Below, piece after piece: positions 45,245-54,977 of a DNA stretch of 54,977 bases. This DNA comes from an uncultured OCS116 cluster bacterium (GTDB lineage Bacteria > Pseudomonadota > Alphaproteobacteria > Rhizobiales > TMED25): NCBI GenBank assembly GCA_902632055.1, contig CACPAS010000005.1, positions 1-54,977 of the forward strand, read 5' to 3'. Each line of letters opens with the position of its first letter. Within the stretch, counting starts at the first letter, position 1. A program made the translations under genes and the position numbers. Below the pieces are notes generated by a model. The model ran no database searches and was not told the origin of the DNA. It worked only from the letters and a program-made list of their open reading frames with translations.

Positions 45245-48166
45245 ATGCTTGATAAGAAGAAAAAAAAGGTTGAAAATGATAGTTCATTTTTGTATGGACT
45301 CAACTCAAGCTATATAGAAAAATTATTCTCAAGATATAAAACTAATAGTTTAGATATTGACGACAGTTGGCGTGATTTTTTCAACAGCATAGACGACAGT
45401 CTCCTAGATATCGAAAGAAAACCATCATGGCACCCATCGAAGGCAAGGGACTCAGAAGAGATAGATTTAACAGATACTGAGATTGATAAAAAAATAGATA
45501 ATATTTTGTCGAAATCAGATATGGTTGCTTCAACAGATAGCAAAAGTTCTACAATTGACTCTATTAGAGCTCTAATGATGATCAGAGCCTACCGTATGAG
45601 AGGGCATCTTATAGCAAACCTAGATCCTCTTGGGTCTCAAAAAACTGATCCGCATCCAGAACTTGATCCAAAAAATTATGGATTTAAAGATTCCGATATG
45701 GATCGAAAGATTTACATCGATAATGTTTTAGGGCTTGAGTATGCGTCAATTAATGAGATGCTAGAAATTCTGAAGCGTACATATTGTTCAACTCTCGGTG
45801 TTGAATTTCTTCACATAGCAGACCCTGAACAAAAATCATGGATACAAGAGAGGATTGAGGGTGCTGATAAAGAAATTACGTTCACCGATCAAGGCAAAAA
45901 AGCTATTTTGACTAAACTTATTGAAGCCGAAGGATTTGAAAAGTTTTGTGCTCGAAAATATACAGGAACAAAAAGGTTTGGTTTGGATGGGGCGGAGTCA
46001 ATGATCCCCGCCTTAGAGCAAATAATAAAGAGAGGTGGGAATTTAGGCTTAACAGATATTGTAATTGGCATGCCGCACAGAGGTAGGTTGAATGTTTTAG
46101 CAAATGTTATGCAAAAGCCAATGGTTGCTATATTTAATGAGTTTCAGGGAGGTAGTGCAAATCCCGCTGATGTTGAGGGATCAGGTGATGTAAAATATCA
46201 CTTAGGTGCCTCTGCAGATAGAAAGTTTGATGAAAATACAGTACATCTATCTCTGACCGCAAATCCTTCTCACTTGGAAGCCGTTGACCCGGTTGTACTT
46301 GGCAAAGTTCGGGCGAAGCAGGATGAAATGGGAGATGAAAAGCGGGAGAAAGTATTGCCCCTGCTGATTCATGGTGACGCCTCCTTTGCTGGACAAGGAA
46401 TTGTATCAGAATGCCTAGGATTATCCGGCCTAAAGGGTCACAAGACAGGTGGCTCGATACACTTTATTGTTAATAATCAGATTGGTTTTACCACATCACC
46501 GTCATATGCGCGATCATCGCCGTATCCATCAGATGTTGCAAAAATGGTAGACGCCCCAATCTTTCATGTTAATGGTGATGACCCTGAGGCAGTTGTATAT
46601 GCCGCAAAAGTTGGCACAGAATTTAGACAAAAATTCAATAAACCATTTGTAATTGACATGATTTGTTACAGAAGGTTTGGTCACAATGAGGGTGATGAGC
46701 CCCTCTTCACGCAGCCACTTATGTACAAAAAGATTAAAAATCATACTACTACAATGAAGATCTATGCAGATAAATTAATTTCAGAGGACATAATTGATAC
46801 AGAATTCTTCAATAACGCACAAAAGGATTTTAAATCTATTCTGGACGCCGATTTTTCGAAAGCAAACATGTTTAAGCCAAATAAGGCAGATTGGCTTGAT
46901 GGTGCTTGGAAGGGGTTAACTGTTCCAGATAATGGAGAGAGGAAGGGTATCACAGGTATTTCAGAGGAAAAGCTAGATGAGATAGCTGATAATCTATATA
47001 AAATACCTGCCAAATTTGAGATTCACAAAACGCTATCACGAGTTTTATCCGAGAGGCATGAAACTATCAAAAATCGTAAAAATATTGATTGGGCGACGGC
47101 AGAGGCACTAGCCTTTGGATCACTTATAGATGAAGGTATTTCAGTAAGATTGTCAGGACAGGACTCTGAGAGAGGGACTTTTTCGCAAAGGCATTCAGTA
47201 CTCCATGATCAACATAATGAGGATAGATATATTCCATTAAATAGTTTTAAAAAGGATAGTGCACAATTTGAAGTTATAAACTCGATGCTATCAGAGGAAG
47301 CGGTATTAGGTTTCGAATATGGATACAGCCTTGCAAGACCAAGTACACTAACTCTTTGGGAAGCACAATTTGGTGATTTTGCAAATGGTGCGCAAGTGAT
47401 AATAGATCAGTTCATATGTTCAGGTGAAGCAAAATGGCTAAGGATGTGTGGGCTAGTTTTATTACTCCCGCATGGTTACGAAGGTCAAGGGCCCGAGCAT
47501 TCATCAGCTAGATTAGAGAGATTTCTTCAGCTCTGCGCAGAAGATAATATTCAAGTTGCAAATTGCACAACACCTGCAAATTATTTCCATATATTAAGGC
47601 GTCAGATACATCGAAATTTCAGAAAACCATTAATAATCATGACTCCAAAAAGTCTATTGAGAAATAAAAATGCTGTATCAAATCTGAATGAATTTAATAT
47701 TGGGGAAACTTTTCACAGGCTCCTTTGGGATGATAAACACGAAGAATTAGTCAATAATAGAAAATCAAAGAAACTTGTTCTTTGCTCAGGTCGAATATAT
47801 TATGATCTACTAGAGGAAAGGGAAAATCATAAAAACTCTGATGTCTACTTACTCAGGGTGGAACAATTATATCCATTCCCAGAGAAAGGTCTAAAAAAGG
47901 AGTTAATAAGACACAAGGCTATAAAAGAGATCATCTGGTGCCAAGAAGAGCCAAAAAATATGGGAGCTTGGGCATATATGAAAGAAAATATTGAAGAACT
48001 TCTTGATAGGTTGGAAATAAAAGAGAAAAGAATAAAATACATTGGGCGCGCTGCTTCTGCATCGACTGCAACTGGTCTTATGGGTAATCATAAAGCCCAA
48101 CTTGGTGATATATTTAAAAAAGTTTTTGGTGAAAAACAACGGATAGGAATATCAGATGACAATTGA
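45245..48166 (+). CDS. sucA: 2-oxoglutarate dehydrogenase E1 component
   Basis: 973 aa; LNVLANVMQKPMVAIFNEFQG, HLSLTANPSHLEAVDPVVLGKVRAKQ, HGDASFAGQGIVSE, WEAQFGDFANGAQVIIDQFI. Confidence 0.98.
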   Translation: MLDKKKKKVENDSSFLYGLNSSYIEKLFSRYKTNSLDIDDSWRDFFNSIDDSLLDIERKPSWHPSKARDSEEIDLTDTEIDKKIDNILSKSDMVASTDSKSSTIDSIRALMMIRAYRMRGHLIANLDPLGSQKTDPHPELDPKNYGFKDSDMDRKIYIDNVLGLEYASINEMLEILKRTYCSTLGVEFLHIADPEQKSWIQERIEGADKEITFTDQGKKAILTKLIEAEGFEKFCARKYTGTKRFGLDGAESMIPALEQIIKRGGNLGLTDIVIGMPHRGRLNVLANVMQKPMVAIFNEFQGGSANPADVEGSGDVKYHLGASADRKFDENTVHLSLTANPSHLEAVDPVVLGKVRAKQDEMGDEKREKVLPLLIHGDASFAGQGIVSECLGLSGLKGHKTGGSIHFIVNNQIGFTTSPSYARSSPYPSDVAKMVDAPIFHVNGDDPEAVVYAAKVGTEFRQKFNKPFVIDMICYRRFGHNEGDEPLFTQPLMYKKIKNHTTTMKIYADKLISEDIIDTEFFNNAQKDFKSILDADFSKANMFKPNKADWLDGAWKGLTVPDNGERKGITGISEEKLDEIADNLYKIPAKFEIHKTLSRVLSERHETIKNRKNIDWATAEALAFGSLIDEGISVRLSGQDSERGTFSQRHSVLHDQHNEDRYIPLNSFKKDSAQFEVINSMLSEEAVLGFEYGYSLARPSTLTLWEAQFGDFANGAQVIIDQFICSGEAKWLRMCGLVLLLPHGYEGQGPEHSSARLERFLQLCAEDNIQVANCTTPANYFHILRRQIHRNFRKPLIIMTPKSLLRNKNAVSNLNEFNIGETFHRLLWDDKHEELVNNRKSKKLVLCSGRIYYDLLEERENHKNSDVYLLRVEQLYPFPEKGLKKELIRHKAIKEIIWCQEEPKNMGAWAYMKENIEELLDRLEIKEKRIKYIGRAASASTATGLMGNHKAQLGDIFKKVFGEKQRIGISDDN

Positions 48167-49361
48167 AATTAAAGTGCCCGAACTTGGAGAGTCAATAGCA
48201 GAGGCCATTATAGGTAAATGGTTAAAGAGGCCTGGTGATAAAGTTGAAGCTGACGAACCAATTATTGAGCTCGAAACTGACAAAGTTGCCGTGGATGTCC
48301 CATCACCAATAGATGGATTTTTAGAAAAGCAGCTTGCTCAAGAGGGGGATACAGTTGAAGTGGGTTCAATTATCGGTACTATATCTCAAAATCAAAATAT
48401 CCAAAAAAAGGACATCAAGGAGAAGCACGAAGAGGACAAACCTAGTGCCAATCAAGCTAAAAAGAGTAATTCTAATCAGAAGATGGCAAATGAAAAAACC
48501 CCATCTCCATCTGCGCAAAGGATAATCTCTGAAAAAAAATTAGATGCCAGTCAGATTTCTGGTTCTGGGAAAGGGGGTCAAATTCTAAAAGAGGATGTTA
48601 TTGGTGCTATCAATAAAGATATAAAAATCCCAACAACAAGTAAAATATCTCCACGCAGTGAGCTTGAAGAAATAATACCGATGACCAAGCTAAGGCAGAC
48701 AATAGCTAGCCGACTAAAAGAAGTTCAAAATACCGCAGCAATACTTACAACCTTTAATGAAGTTGACATGACAAAGGTTCTTAGCATAAGAGAGAGATAC
48801 CAAACAAAATTTCAAGAAAAATATGGAGTGAAGTTGGGCTTTATGGGTTTCTTCGCAAAAGCTTGTATAGAAGCAATAAAGGAATATCCAATAATAAACT
48901 CAGAGGTTCGAGGTTCAGATATAGTATTCAAAAAGTATATCAATATCGGTATTGCCGTTGCAACTGAGAAGGGTTTATGCGTTCCTGTAGTCAAAGATGC
49001 ACAGGATCTAAGTATTCCAGAAATTGAAATGAAAATTTTGGAATTGGGTTCAAGCGCGCGAAATGATACCTTGGGTATTGATGATATGCAAGGTGGTACA
49101 TTTACAATTACTAATGGGGGTATATTTGGTTCAATGATGTCCACACCGATTTTAAATCCGCCACAATCGGCAATACTTGGTATGCATAAAATTGAAAAAA
49201 GACCTGTGGCAATAAATGATAAAATTGAGATTAGACCAATGATGTATCTCGCTTTGAGCTACGATCACAGGATAATCGATGGAGCAGAGGCTGTGAGCTA
49301 TCTTGAGTTTATTCGAAAGTGCATAGATGATCCTGCTGACCATTTAATTGAACTGTTCTAA
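48156..49361 (+). CDS. sucB: 2-oxoglutarate dehydrogenase E2 component (dihydrolipoyl succinyltransferase)
   Basis: 401 aa; lipoyl ELETDKVAVDVPSP, PSAQRIISEKKLDASQISGSGKGGQILKEDV, YDHRIIDGAEAVSYL. Confidence 0.97.
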   Translation: MTIEIKVPELGESIAEAIIGKWLKRPGDKVEADEPIIELETDKVAVDVPSPIDGFLEKQLAQEGDTVEVGSIIGTISQNQNIQKKDIKEKHEEDKPSANQAKKSNSNQKMANEKTPSPSAQRIISEKKLDASQISGSGKGGQILKEDVIGAINKDIKIPTTSKISPRSELEEIIPMTKLRQTIASRLKEVQNTAAILTTFNEVDMTKVLSIRERYQTKFQEKYGVKLGFMGFFAKACIEAIKEYPIINSEVRGSDIVFKKYINIGIAVATEKGLCVPVVKDAQDLSIPEIEMKILELGSSARNDTLGIDDMQGGTFTITNGGIFGSMMSTPILNPPQSAILGMHKIEKRPVAINDKIEIRPMMYLALSYDHRIIDGAEAVSYLEFIRKCIDDPADHLIELF

Positions 49362-49376
49362 GACGAAAGGTATAAT

Positions 49377-50777
49377 ATGCCAAATAAATTTGACTCTATT
49401 GTAATCGGATCTGGACCTGGGGGTTATGTATGCGCAATAAGACTTGCTCAAAATGGACACTCAGTAGCTATTATCGAAAAAAATAAAAATTTCGGGGGTA
49501 CGTGTTTAAATATCGGTTGCATACCTTCAAAAGCGCTTTTACATGCGTCACATGTATACGAGCAGTCCAAGAATGAATATTCAAAAATGGGCATCAATGT
49601 TAAACCATCCATCAATATTAAAGAGCTTCTAGGTTATAAAGAGGCAATGATAAAGTCAAATACAGACGGGATAAGCTTCTTATTCAAAAAAAATAAAATA
49701 GTTTCTGTAAATGGATCAGCAGAGATATTATCAAATAACTCTGTAAAAGTTACAAATGGTAAGAACGTTGATACTTATACTACTTCAAACATTATTATCG
49801 CAACAGGATCAACTCACAATACGATTCCGGGCGTTGAGATAGATGAGAAAAATATTATATCTTCGACCGGTGGATTAAGTCTGGACAGTGTACCTGATAA
49901 ACTCTTGATAATTGGAGCGGGATACATAGGTATAGAGCTTGGTTCTGTCTGGTCAAGACTTGGCTCAAAAGTGACATTTGTAGAGGCATTCGATAAGATT
50001 CTTCCAAATACAGATGATGAGTGCGGAGATTATCTTAGAAAATTACTCGAAAAAAGAGGTATGAAGTTCATTTTAAATACAAGAGTTGAGAGCGTTAAAA
50101 AGGAAAAAAACGTGCTTAAAATTAACCTTGTAAATGCATTAGATAAAAGTAAATCGGTCCTAACGAGCGATATTGTGATGCAGTCGGTCGGAAGGAAACC
50201 GTATGTTGAAGGGTTGGGGTTGGATAATATCGGATTAAAACGTGATAAATTCGGTAATATCGATGTTGATTCAAATTTTCAGACATCAGAAAAGAATATT
50301 TATGCCATTGGTGATGTGATTCATGGTCCCATGCTTGCACACAAGGCTGAAGAAGAAGGGGTTGCTGTCGCTGATATTATTTCTGGAAAGTATGGACATG
50401 TTAATTACGATGTCATCCCATCAGTGATATATTGTGATCCAGAGATTGCGAGTGTTGGAAAAACAGAGGTCGATCTCAAGAAAGAAAAAATAGAATACAA
50501 AGTTGGAAAGTTTCCCTTCACTGCAAATGGTAGGGCAAAGGTAAATAATCAAACAGAAGGATTTGTAAAAATTTTATCTGATGCCAAAACTGATAAAGTA
50601 CACGGTATACATATAGTCGGGTCCGATGCGGGTAACCTAATCGGGGAGGCTGTATTGGCTCTAGAATTCGGAGCATCATCTGAAGACATCGCACGAACAT
50701 GTCATGCGCATCCAACTCTTACCGAGAGCCTTAAAGAAGCTGCTCTTGATGTTGATAACATGGCGATTCATAAGTAA
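49377..50777 (+). CDS. lpd: Dihydrolipoyl dehydrogenase (E3)
   Basis: 466 aa; GSGPGGYVCAIRLAQNG, GGTCLNIGCIPSKALLHASH, GAGYIGIELGSVWSRLG, HAHPTLTESLKEAAL. Confidence 0.97.
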   Translation: MPNKFDSIVIGSGPGGYVCAIRLAQNGHSVAIIEKNKNFGGTCLNIGCIPSKALLHASHVYEQSKNEYSKMGINVKPSINIKELLGYKEAMIKSNTDGISFLFKKNKIVSVNGSAEILSNNSVKVTNGKNVDTYTTSNIIIATGSTHNTIPGVEIDEKNIISSTGGLSLDSVPDKLLIIGAGYIGIELGSVWSRLGSKVTFVEAFDKILPNTDDECGDYLRKLLEKRGMKFILNTRVESVKKEKNVLKINLVNALDKSKSVLTSDIVMQSVGRKPYVEGLGLDNIGLKRDKFGNIDVDSNFQTSEKNIYAIGDVIHGPMLAHKAEEEGVAVADIISGKYGHVNYDVIPSVIYCDPEIASVGKTEVDLKKEKIEYKVGKFPFTANGRAKVNNQTEGFVKILSDAKTDKVHGIHIVGSDAGNLIGEAVLALEFGASSEDIARTCHAHPTLTESLKEAALDVDNMAIHK

Positions 50778-50792
50778 GGAAGGAAATAAATT

Positions 50793-51350
50793 ATGGATGC
50801 AATAGAAAATCTGATTAAAAGATCATCATCGGGACACCTTGATTTACCGATCCCAAATCGTGAAGAGCTTGATTTAATCTATCAAGCTGCGCTGAGAGCT
50901 CCGGATCACAAGGGACTTAAGCCATCAAGATTTATTGAAGTTAGCGGTGAAGGCCTAGATAAATTATCAAATATATTCGTCAAATTTGTTAAGGAGAATG
51001 ATCCTGATTCAGACGAGAGTACGGTTGAAAAATTTAGAAGAATGCCCTACCGCGCGCCGTTAATTATTATTTTAGTGTCTGGCTATAAGGAAAATATGGG
51101 TGTTCCTGAAATTGAGCAAATGATGTCAACTGCTTGCTCAGCTCAATCAATACTGCTAGCTCTTAATGCATTCCATTATTCTGGTATGTGGAGAACCGGA
51201 AGACTCTCTTTCAATGAGAGTATCTCTAACTTATTGGGTCTCCAGAAGAATGAGACCGTAATTGGATATCTTTATATAGGCACAAATGTTGGGCCCAAAA
51301 AACAAAAAGACTTGCCGAAGAACGCCGATTTTGTAGAAATCTGGAGCTAG
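50793..51350 (+). CDS. Nitroreductase family protein (YdjA-like)
   Basis: 185 aa; RSSSGHLDLPIPNREELDLIYQAALRAPDHKGLKPSRFIEV, MSTACSAQSILLALNAFHYSGMWRTG. Confidence 0.88.
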   Translation: MDAIENLIKRSSSGHLDLPIPNREELDLIYQAALRAPDHKGLKPSRFIEVSGEGLDKLSNIFVKFVKENDPDSDESTVEKFRRMPYRAPLIIILVSGYKENMGVPEIEQMMSTACSAQSILLALNAFHYSGMWRTGRLSFNESISNLLGLQKNETVIGYLYIGTNVGPKKQKDLPKNADFVEIWS

Positions 51351-51453
51351 CTATCCGAAACGGTTTATTTTATGTGAATCTGGCTTCTTCTCTGGTTTTT
51401 TATAATTTTCAAATAGACATCGAATCTAAATATATATATAAAATTATTGAACA

Positions 51454-52524
51454 ATGGGGGAAATGATGGAAAAATTAAACGTTGGAATAATTGGAACCGG
51501 TTGGTGTGGAGGTATTAGGGCTGAAGCCTCAGCAAAGAATGGTTTAGTTGACCAACTACATATTTGTGAAATAAGAGAAGATAGGCTCAAAGAGGTTGCG
51601 GACTTGACCAACCCAACTTCGGCAACATTAGATTATAAAGATTTGCTAAAAAACGATGATATTCATGCAATCATGATTTCAACTACACCTGAAAGTACTC
51701 ACTATCCTATTGCAAAAGAAACACTTGAAGCTGGAAAGCATTTATTACTTGAGAAGCCAATCTCGAGGACGTTAACTGAGGCCGATGAATTGATCAATTT
51801 GGCTGAAAAGAATAAGGTTCAGTTCACTATCGGTTACTCCCAAAGGTTTAGGTCAAAGTATGCTTATGTGCGGGAAAAATTCATAGACGGTACGCTCGGC
51901 GAGCCCGTAAGTGTGCTTATATCAAGGAATATTACCACGCAATTATCAAAGAGAATTACCGGAAGAACAAGACTCTCACCTGCGGCAATGGAAGCAACGC
52001 ATGACCTAGATTACGCTCTGTGGTGTCTTGCACCTCGAAAACCTGTTAAAGTGTATTCACAGCAAGTTGAAAAAGTTTTGATAAAGAATTCAAATTCTGC
52101 TGATTGTCAATTCATGATTGTAACGCTTGATGATGGCACCGTTGTTACAGTTGGAGCTGGATGGGTATTGCCTCCAAGTTATCCAAATTATTCATCAACA
52201 AAAATGGAGTTTATTGGGTCTAAGGGGGCGATAATACTGGATGATACTCATAATGATGTCACAGTTATGACTGGTGATAGAGGTATCGAGTATCCGATGT
52301 CTTCTATGCCAGGAGAACCAGTTGGTCATGTAAACGCAGGTCCAATGGCAGAAGAAACAAATAATTTCATAGATGCAATACTCTTCAATAAACCAGTTAT
52401 CGTCAAACCAAAGGAAGCAAGGGTAGTAATGGAGTTATATCAAGCAGCTGATCTATCAGCTGAAAGGGGTGAGCCAATTAATCTTCCCATAAATATTGAT
52501 CCACTTAATGAGGGGCAAAATTAA
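51454..52524 (+). CDS. Gfo/Idh/MocA family oxidoreductase
   Basis: 356 aa; NVGIIGTGWCGGIRA, STTPESTHYPIAKETLEAGKHLLLEKPIS, HDLDYALW. Confidence 0.93.
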   Translation: MGEMMEKLNVGIIGTGWCGGIRAEASAKNGLVDQLHICEIREDRLKEVADLTNPTSATLDYKDLLKNDDIHAIMISTTPESTHYPIAKETLEAGKHLLLEKPISRTLTEADELINLAEKNKVQFTIGYSQRFRSKYAYVREKFIDGTLGEPVSVLISRNITTQLSKRITGRTRLSPAAMEATHDLDYALWCLAPRKPVKVYSQQVEKVLIKNSNSADCQFMIVTLDDGTVVTVGAGWVLPPSYPNYSSTKMEFIGSKGAIILDDTHNDVTVMTGDRGIEYPMSSMPGEPVGHVNAGPMAEETNNFIDAILFNKPVIVKPKEARVVMELYQAADLSAERGEPINLPINIDPLNEGQN

Positions 52525-53630
52525 TGAAAGATATAGGGTTAGCAGTAATTGGTTGCGGAACAATTGGTAGGATAAGGGCAGAGTTAGCAAGAGATTATCC
52601 AGGAATTAAATGGCTTGGTTTATGTGATATCAGAAAAGATGTTGTAGAAAAGCTTGCCTCAGATTGTAGCGCGGACTTTTATACAACTGACTTTAATGAA
52701 CTTTTGAATAGAAGCGAGGTAAATGCGGTCATAATTGCTACAGAAGAGAATGCGCATTTAGAGCCAACTCTGAAAGCTGTTGAGATGGGTCACTCATTAT
52801 TTATTGAAAAACCACTTGCGACAAACCCCGGAGACTCCAGAAAAATTATTGATGCAATCGAGAGTAATAATATCGACACAGTTATGGGTTATACAAACAG
52901 ATTTAGAAGAAGATTTCTTGCTGTTAAAGAGAGGCTTACAACTGGTCAAATTGGTCATGTGCATTCGGTTGTTACAAGGGCGTTTATGAACAAAATGGTC
53001 CCAATTGCAACAATAAATAAAACAAATGAAAGGCAAAACCTAACACCAATGGTTGTTTCAGGCACTCACAGTCTAGACATGTCAATGTGGTTAATGGAAG
53101 GAAAAAACCCTGTGAGCGTTTATGCAAAATCAGTCGATGGTGTGCTCAACCAGTGGGGTACAAAAGACTCCACATTTGGAATTTTTACAATGGATGATGG
53201 TACTATTTGGAGTATGAATATTTCTTGGGCCTTACCAGAAGTTTGGCCAGGATCAGTTTATGGTCTAGAGATTGGTATTGTAGGAACCGAAGGTGTTATT
53301 GACATTGAGGACACTCACAGAGATCTGGTTTTGGCATCAAATATTGCTCAGGGTGCAGGATACACATCAAGAGAATATTCACCACCTCAGGGTAGGCATG
53401 TTGATTTTTTAACAAGTTATCCAGCTGGTGATATTCAAGGTGGACAATTCTGGGGTCCCATGCGCGAAGAAACTAATACTTGGTATACTCGACTATGCAC
53501 TGGGCAAGATACTCCGCATGCAACAGCGCAAGACGGTCACAGAAACCTTCTGATGACTATGGCTATGGATTTATCCGCAAAAGAAGAAAAAGAAATTATC
53601 CTACCTGAAAGAATGGACGATATATTTTAA
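52524..53630 (+). CDS. Gfo/Idh/MocA family oxidoreductase (tandem paralogue)
   Basis: 368 aa; LAVIGCGTIGRIRAELA, ATEENAHLEPTLKAVEMGHSLFIEKPLA, HSLDMSMWLM; TAATG overlap with the upstream gene. Confidence 0.93.
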   Translation: MKDIGLAVIGCGTIGRIRAELARDYPGIKWLGLCDIRKDVVEKLASDCSADFYTTDFNELLNRSEVNAVIIATEENAHLEPTLKAVEMGHSLFIEKPLATNPGDSRKIIDAIESNNIDTVMGYTNRFRRRFLAVKERLTTGQIGHVHSVVTRAFMNKMVPIATINKTNERQNLTPMVVSGTHSLDMSMWLMEGKNPVSVYAKSVDGVLNQWGTKDSTFGIFTMDDGTIWSMNISWALPEVWPGSVYGLEIGIVGTEGVIDIEDTHRDLVLASNIAQGAGYTSREYSPPQGRHVDFLTSYPAGDIQGGQFWGPMREETNTWYTRLCTGQDTPHATAQDGHRNLLMTMAMDLSAKEEKEIILPERMDDIF

Positions 53631-53641
53631 ACTATAATTTG

Positions 53642-54556
53642 TTATAATATTTTTCGAATATGATTTGGAAACTTTTCGATTAAATCACCGCCTGCCTCAA
53701 GACATTTCAATTTCATTTCGCGACGAAGCGTTTCATTTAATTTGATGATCTTTGTTCCTTTAGTTCTTAGGTATTTCATGCATTTTTTATCCTCGTCAGT
53801 CGCAAGCTGTCTCTGATATATTGTTGCCCTCCTAATGAGCGTATTGAGGTTATTTTGAAATAATTTATCCCAGCTCTCATATTTCTTTTTATTACATAGT
53901 AAAATTGAAGTTCCATAGAGATGGGACGATAAAGTAATGTATCTATGATAATCTTCAATACCATAATTAATAATATTTGTCAGTGGATTCTCTTGTGTAT
54001 CTATTTCGTCTTGTATGATCGCATTTTTTAAGTTCTTTACATCTACAAATTTAGTTTTAAAACCAAGTGACTCGAAAGCCATTTTATGCATACTATTTTT
54101 TGCAATTCGTATTGTTAGATTATTACAATCATCGATGGACTTAATGAGTTTTTTACTAGATGACAGGTGGCGTATCCCATTATCCCACCATCCAATCACT
54201 TTATAGCCTGTCTTCAGTTCAACTTGATTTGATAAATATTCTCCTATTTCTCCATCAAGTAAGTCATAGATTTTTTCTCTGCTAGATATTTGGAATGGAA
54301 TCTCAAATATATTTAGCTCATTTACTTTTTCAGTTAGATAGCTTGAAAAGAAATAGCAACAATCTATTTGACCTTCTTCAACAAGGTTAAGCAAGTCAAT
54401 TGCATTGTAGCCTAAATCTCCTACATCTGAGACAAATTTGAAATCAATATCAGCACCATAAAGTGCTCTAAGCTCTTTTCTAAGAAAGTGAATACTCTGC
54501 GCTTGGACTGATTTTTCAGGATGATATCCGGCCCAATATATGCTATGCTTTGCCAA
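53642..54556 (-). CDS. TRAP-type DctP-like solute-binding domain protein lacking a signal peptide
   Basis: 304 aa; WWDNGIRHLSSSKKLIKSIDDCNNLTIRIAKN and IQDEIDTQENPLTNIINYG are DctP hallmarks; N-terminus MAKHSIYWAGYHPEKS enters the domain directly; AGGTGA RBS before a TTG start. Confidence 0.8.
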   Translation of the reverse strand: MAKHSIYWAGYHPEKSVQAQSIHFLRKELRALYGADIDFKFVSDVGDLGYNAIDLLNLVEEGQIDCCYFFSSYLTEKVNELNIFEIPFQISSREKIYDLLDGEIGEYLSNQVELKTGYKVIGWWDNGIRHLSSSKKLIKSIDDCNNLTIRIAKNSMHKMAFESLGFKTKFVDVKNLKNAIIQDEIDTQENPLTNIINYGIEDYHRYITLSSHLYGTSILLCNKKKYESWDKLFQNNLNTLIRRATIYQRQLATDEDKKCMKYLRTKGTKIIKLNETLRREMKLKCLEAGGDLIEKFPNHIRKIL

Positions 54557-54571
54557 TATCGTTCACCTATG

Positions 54572-54977
54572 CTAATCCTTGGTTAGTTTTTCATATTCAC
54601 TATAAAGCAAGGAAAAGTCTATGTCTGCCATACCATTAGATACAGCATTCTGTAAAATAGCTGTAGTAAGTTCGCCAAAGGGGCAGCCAATTTGATTATT
54701 ATTTAGCAGGTTGGTGACCATACTTAGATCTTTATGAAGGTTAGAAACGCGTGATCTAGCATCCCATTTTTCTGATAATATATGATTTGGGAAACGTGAT
54801 TCAGATATGAAGCTCCGAGCATTTCCTGAATTAAACACATCAATGACTATCCTAGGATCAATACCAAGTTTTTTTGCACCAATTACCCCCTCAACAGTTG
54901 CAAGAAATATCGTGTGTGTCACCATGTTGTGTATAAGCTTTAGCGCATGACCTGATCCAATGATACCCACATGAACT
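54572..54977 (-). CDS. 3-hydroxyisobutyrate dehydrogenase-like NAD-binding enzyme, truncated at window edge
   Basis: VGIIGSGHALKLIHNMVTHTIFLATVEGVIGAKKLGIDPRIVIDVFNSGNARSF (HIBADH C-terminal domain); the track starts at an internal GTG and the frame runs off the window. Confidence 0.85.
   Translation of the reverse strand, partial: VHVGIIGSGHALKLIHNMVTHTIFLATVEGVIGAKKLGIDPRIVIDVFNSGNARSFISESRFPNHILSEKWDARSRVSNLHKDLSMVTNLLNNNQIGCPFGELTTAILQNAVSNGMADIDFSLLYSEYEKLTKD

Noticed and set aside
48334-48525. 63-aa Lys/Arg-rich ORF inside sucB
   Set aside because: Alternate frame of the charged lipoyl-linker region; no supporting start context.
51351-51453. CCGAAACGG followed by T-rich sequence as a terminator for the suc operon
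   Set aside because: The stem is only about 3 bp; not convincing.
1-54977. CRISPR arrays, tRNA/rRNA genes, transposons, prophage, toxin-antitoxin or defence systems
   Set aside because: No spaced direct repeats, no T-arm-like tRNA signatures in intergenic gaps, and no mobile-element or defence proteins among the ORFs; gaps are short.

Overview
The window is an AT-rich, gene-dense bacterial chromosome segment, probably from a streamlined alphaproteobacterium (inferred from gene content and synteny; not tested by phylogeny). I found no rRNA, tRNA, CRISPR array, transposase, integrase or phage gene. From left to right it contains: (1) a minus-strand Mrp/Mnh-type cation antiporter operon, truncated at the left edge, with two NuoL/M/N-like subunits and a stand-alone DUF4040/MbhD-type subunit; (2) sufE, a YcgN-type cysteine-cluster protein and ccmE-ccmF-ccmH without ccmG; (3) an orphan PAS/HisKA histidine kinase divergent from a hemerythrin-like gene, then dusA; (4) eight late-pathway cobalamin genes (cobV, cobU, cobC, cobD/cbiB, cobQ, cobO, cobN, cobP); (5) a housekeeping block (M20 peptidase, gph, rpiA, DUF2059-like, gor, class II DAHP synthase, nadE, gltX, tetR-cysS-cimA, LOG family, LysM protein); (6) an RND efflux pair and a polar amino-acid ABC transporter; (7) sucA-sucB-lpd and a nitroreductase; (8) two tandem Gfo/Idh/MocA oxidoreductases opposite a signal-peptide-less TRAP DctP-like protein and a 3-hydroxyisobutyrate-dehydrogenase-like gene truncated at the right edge. 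I saw nothing that proves a wholly new system. The best candidates for follow-up are the leaderless DctP/oxidoreductase module, the promoter-embedded palindrome before tetR-cysS-cimA, the histidine kinase/hemerythrin divergon, the ccm operon lacking ccmG, and the Mrp-like operon of unusual composition.
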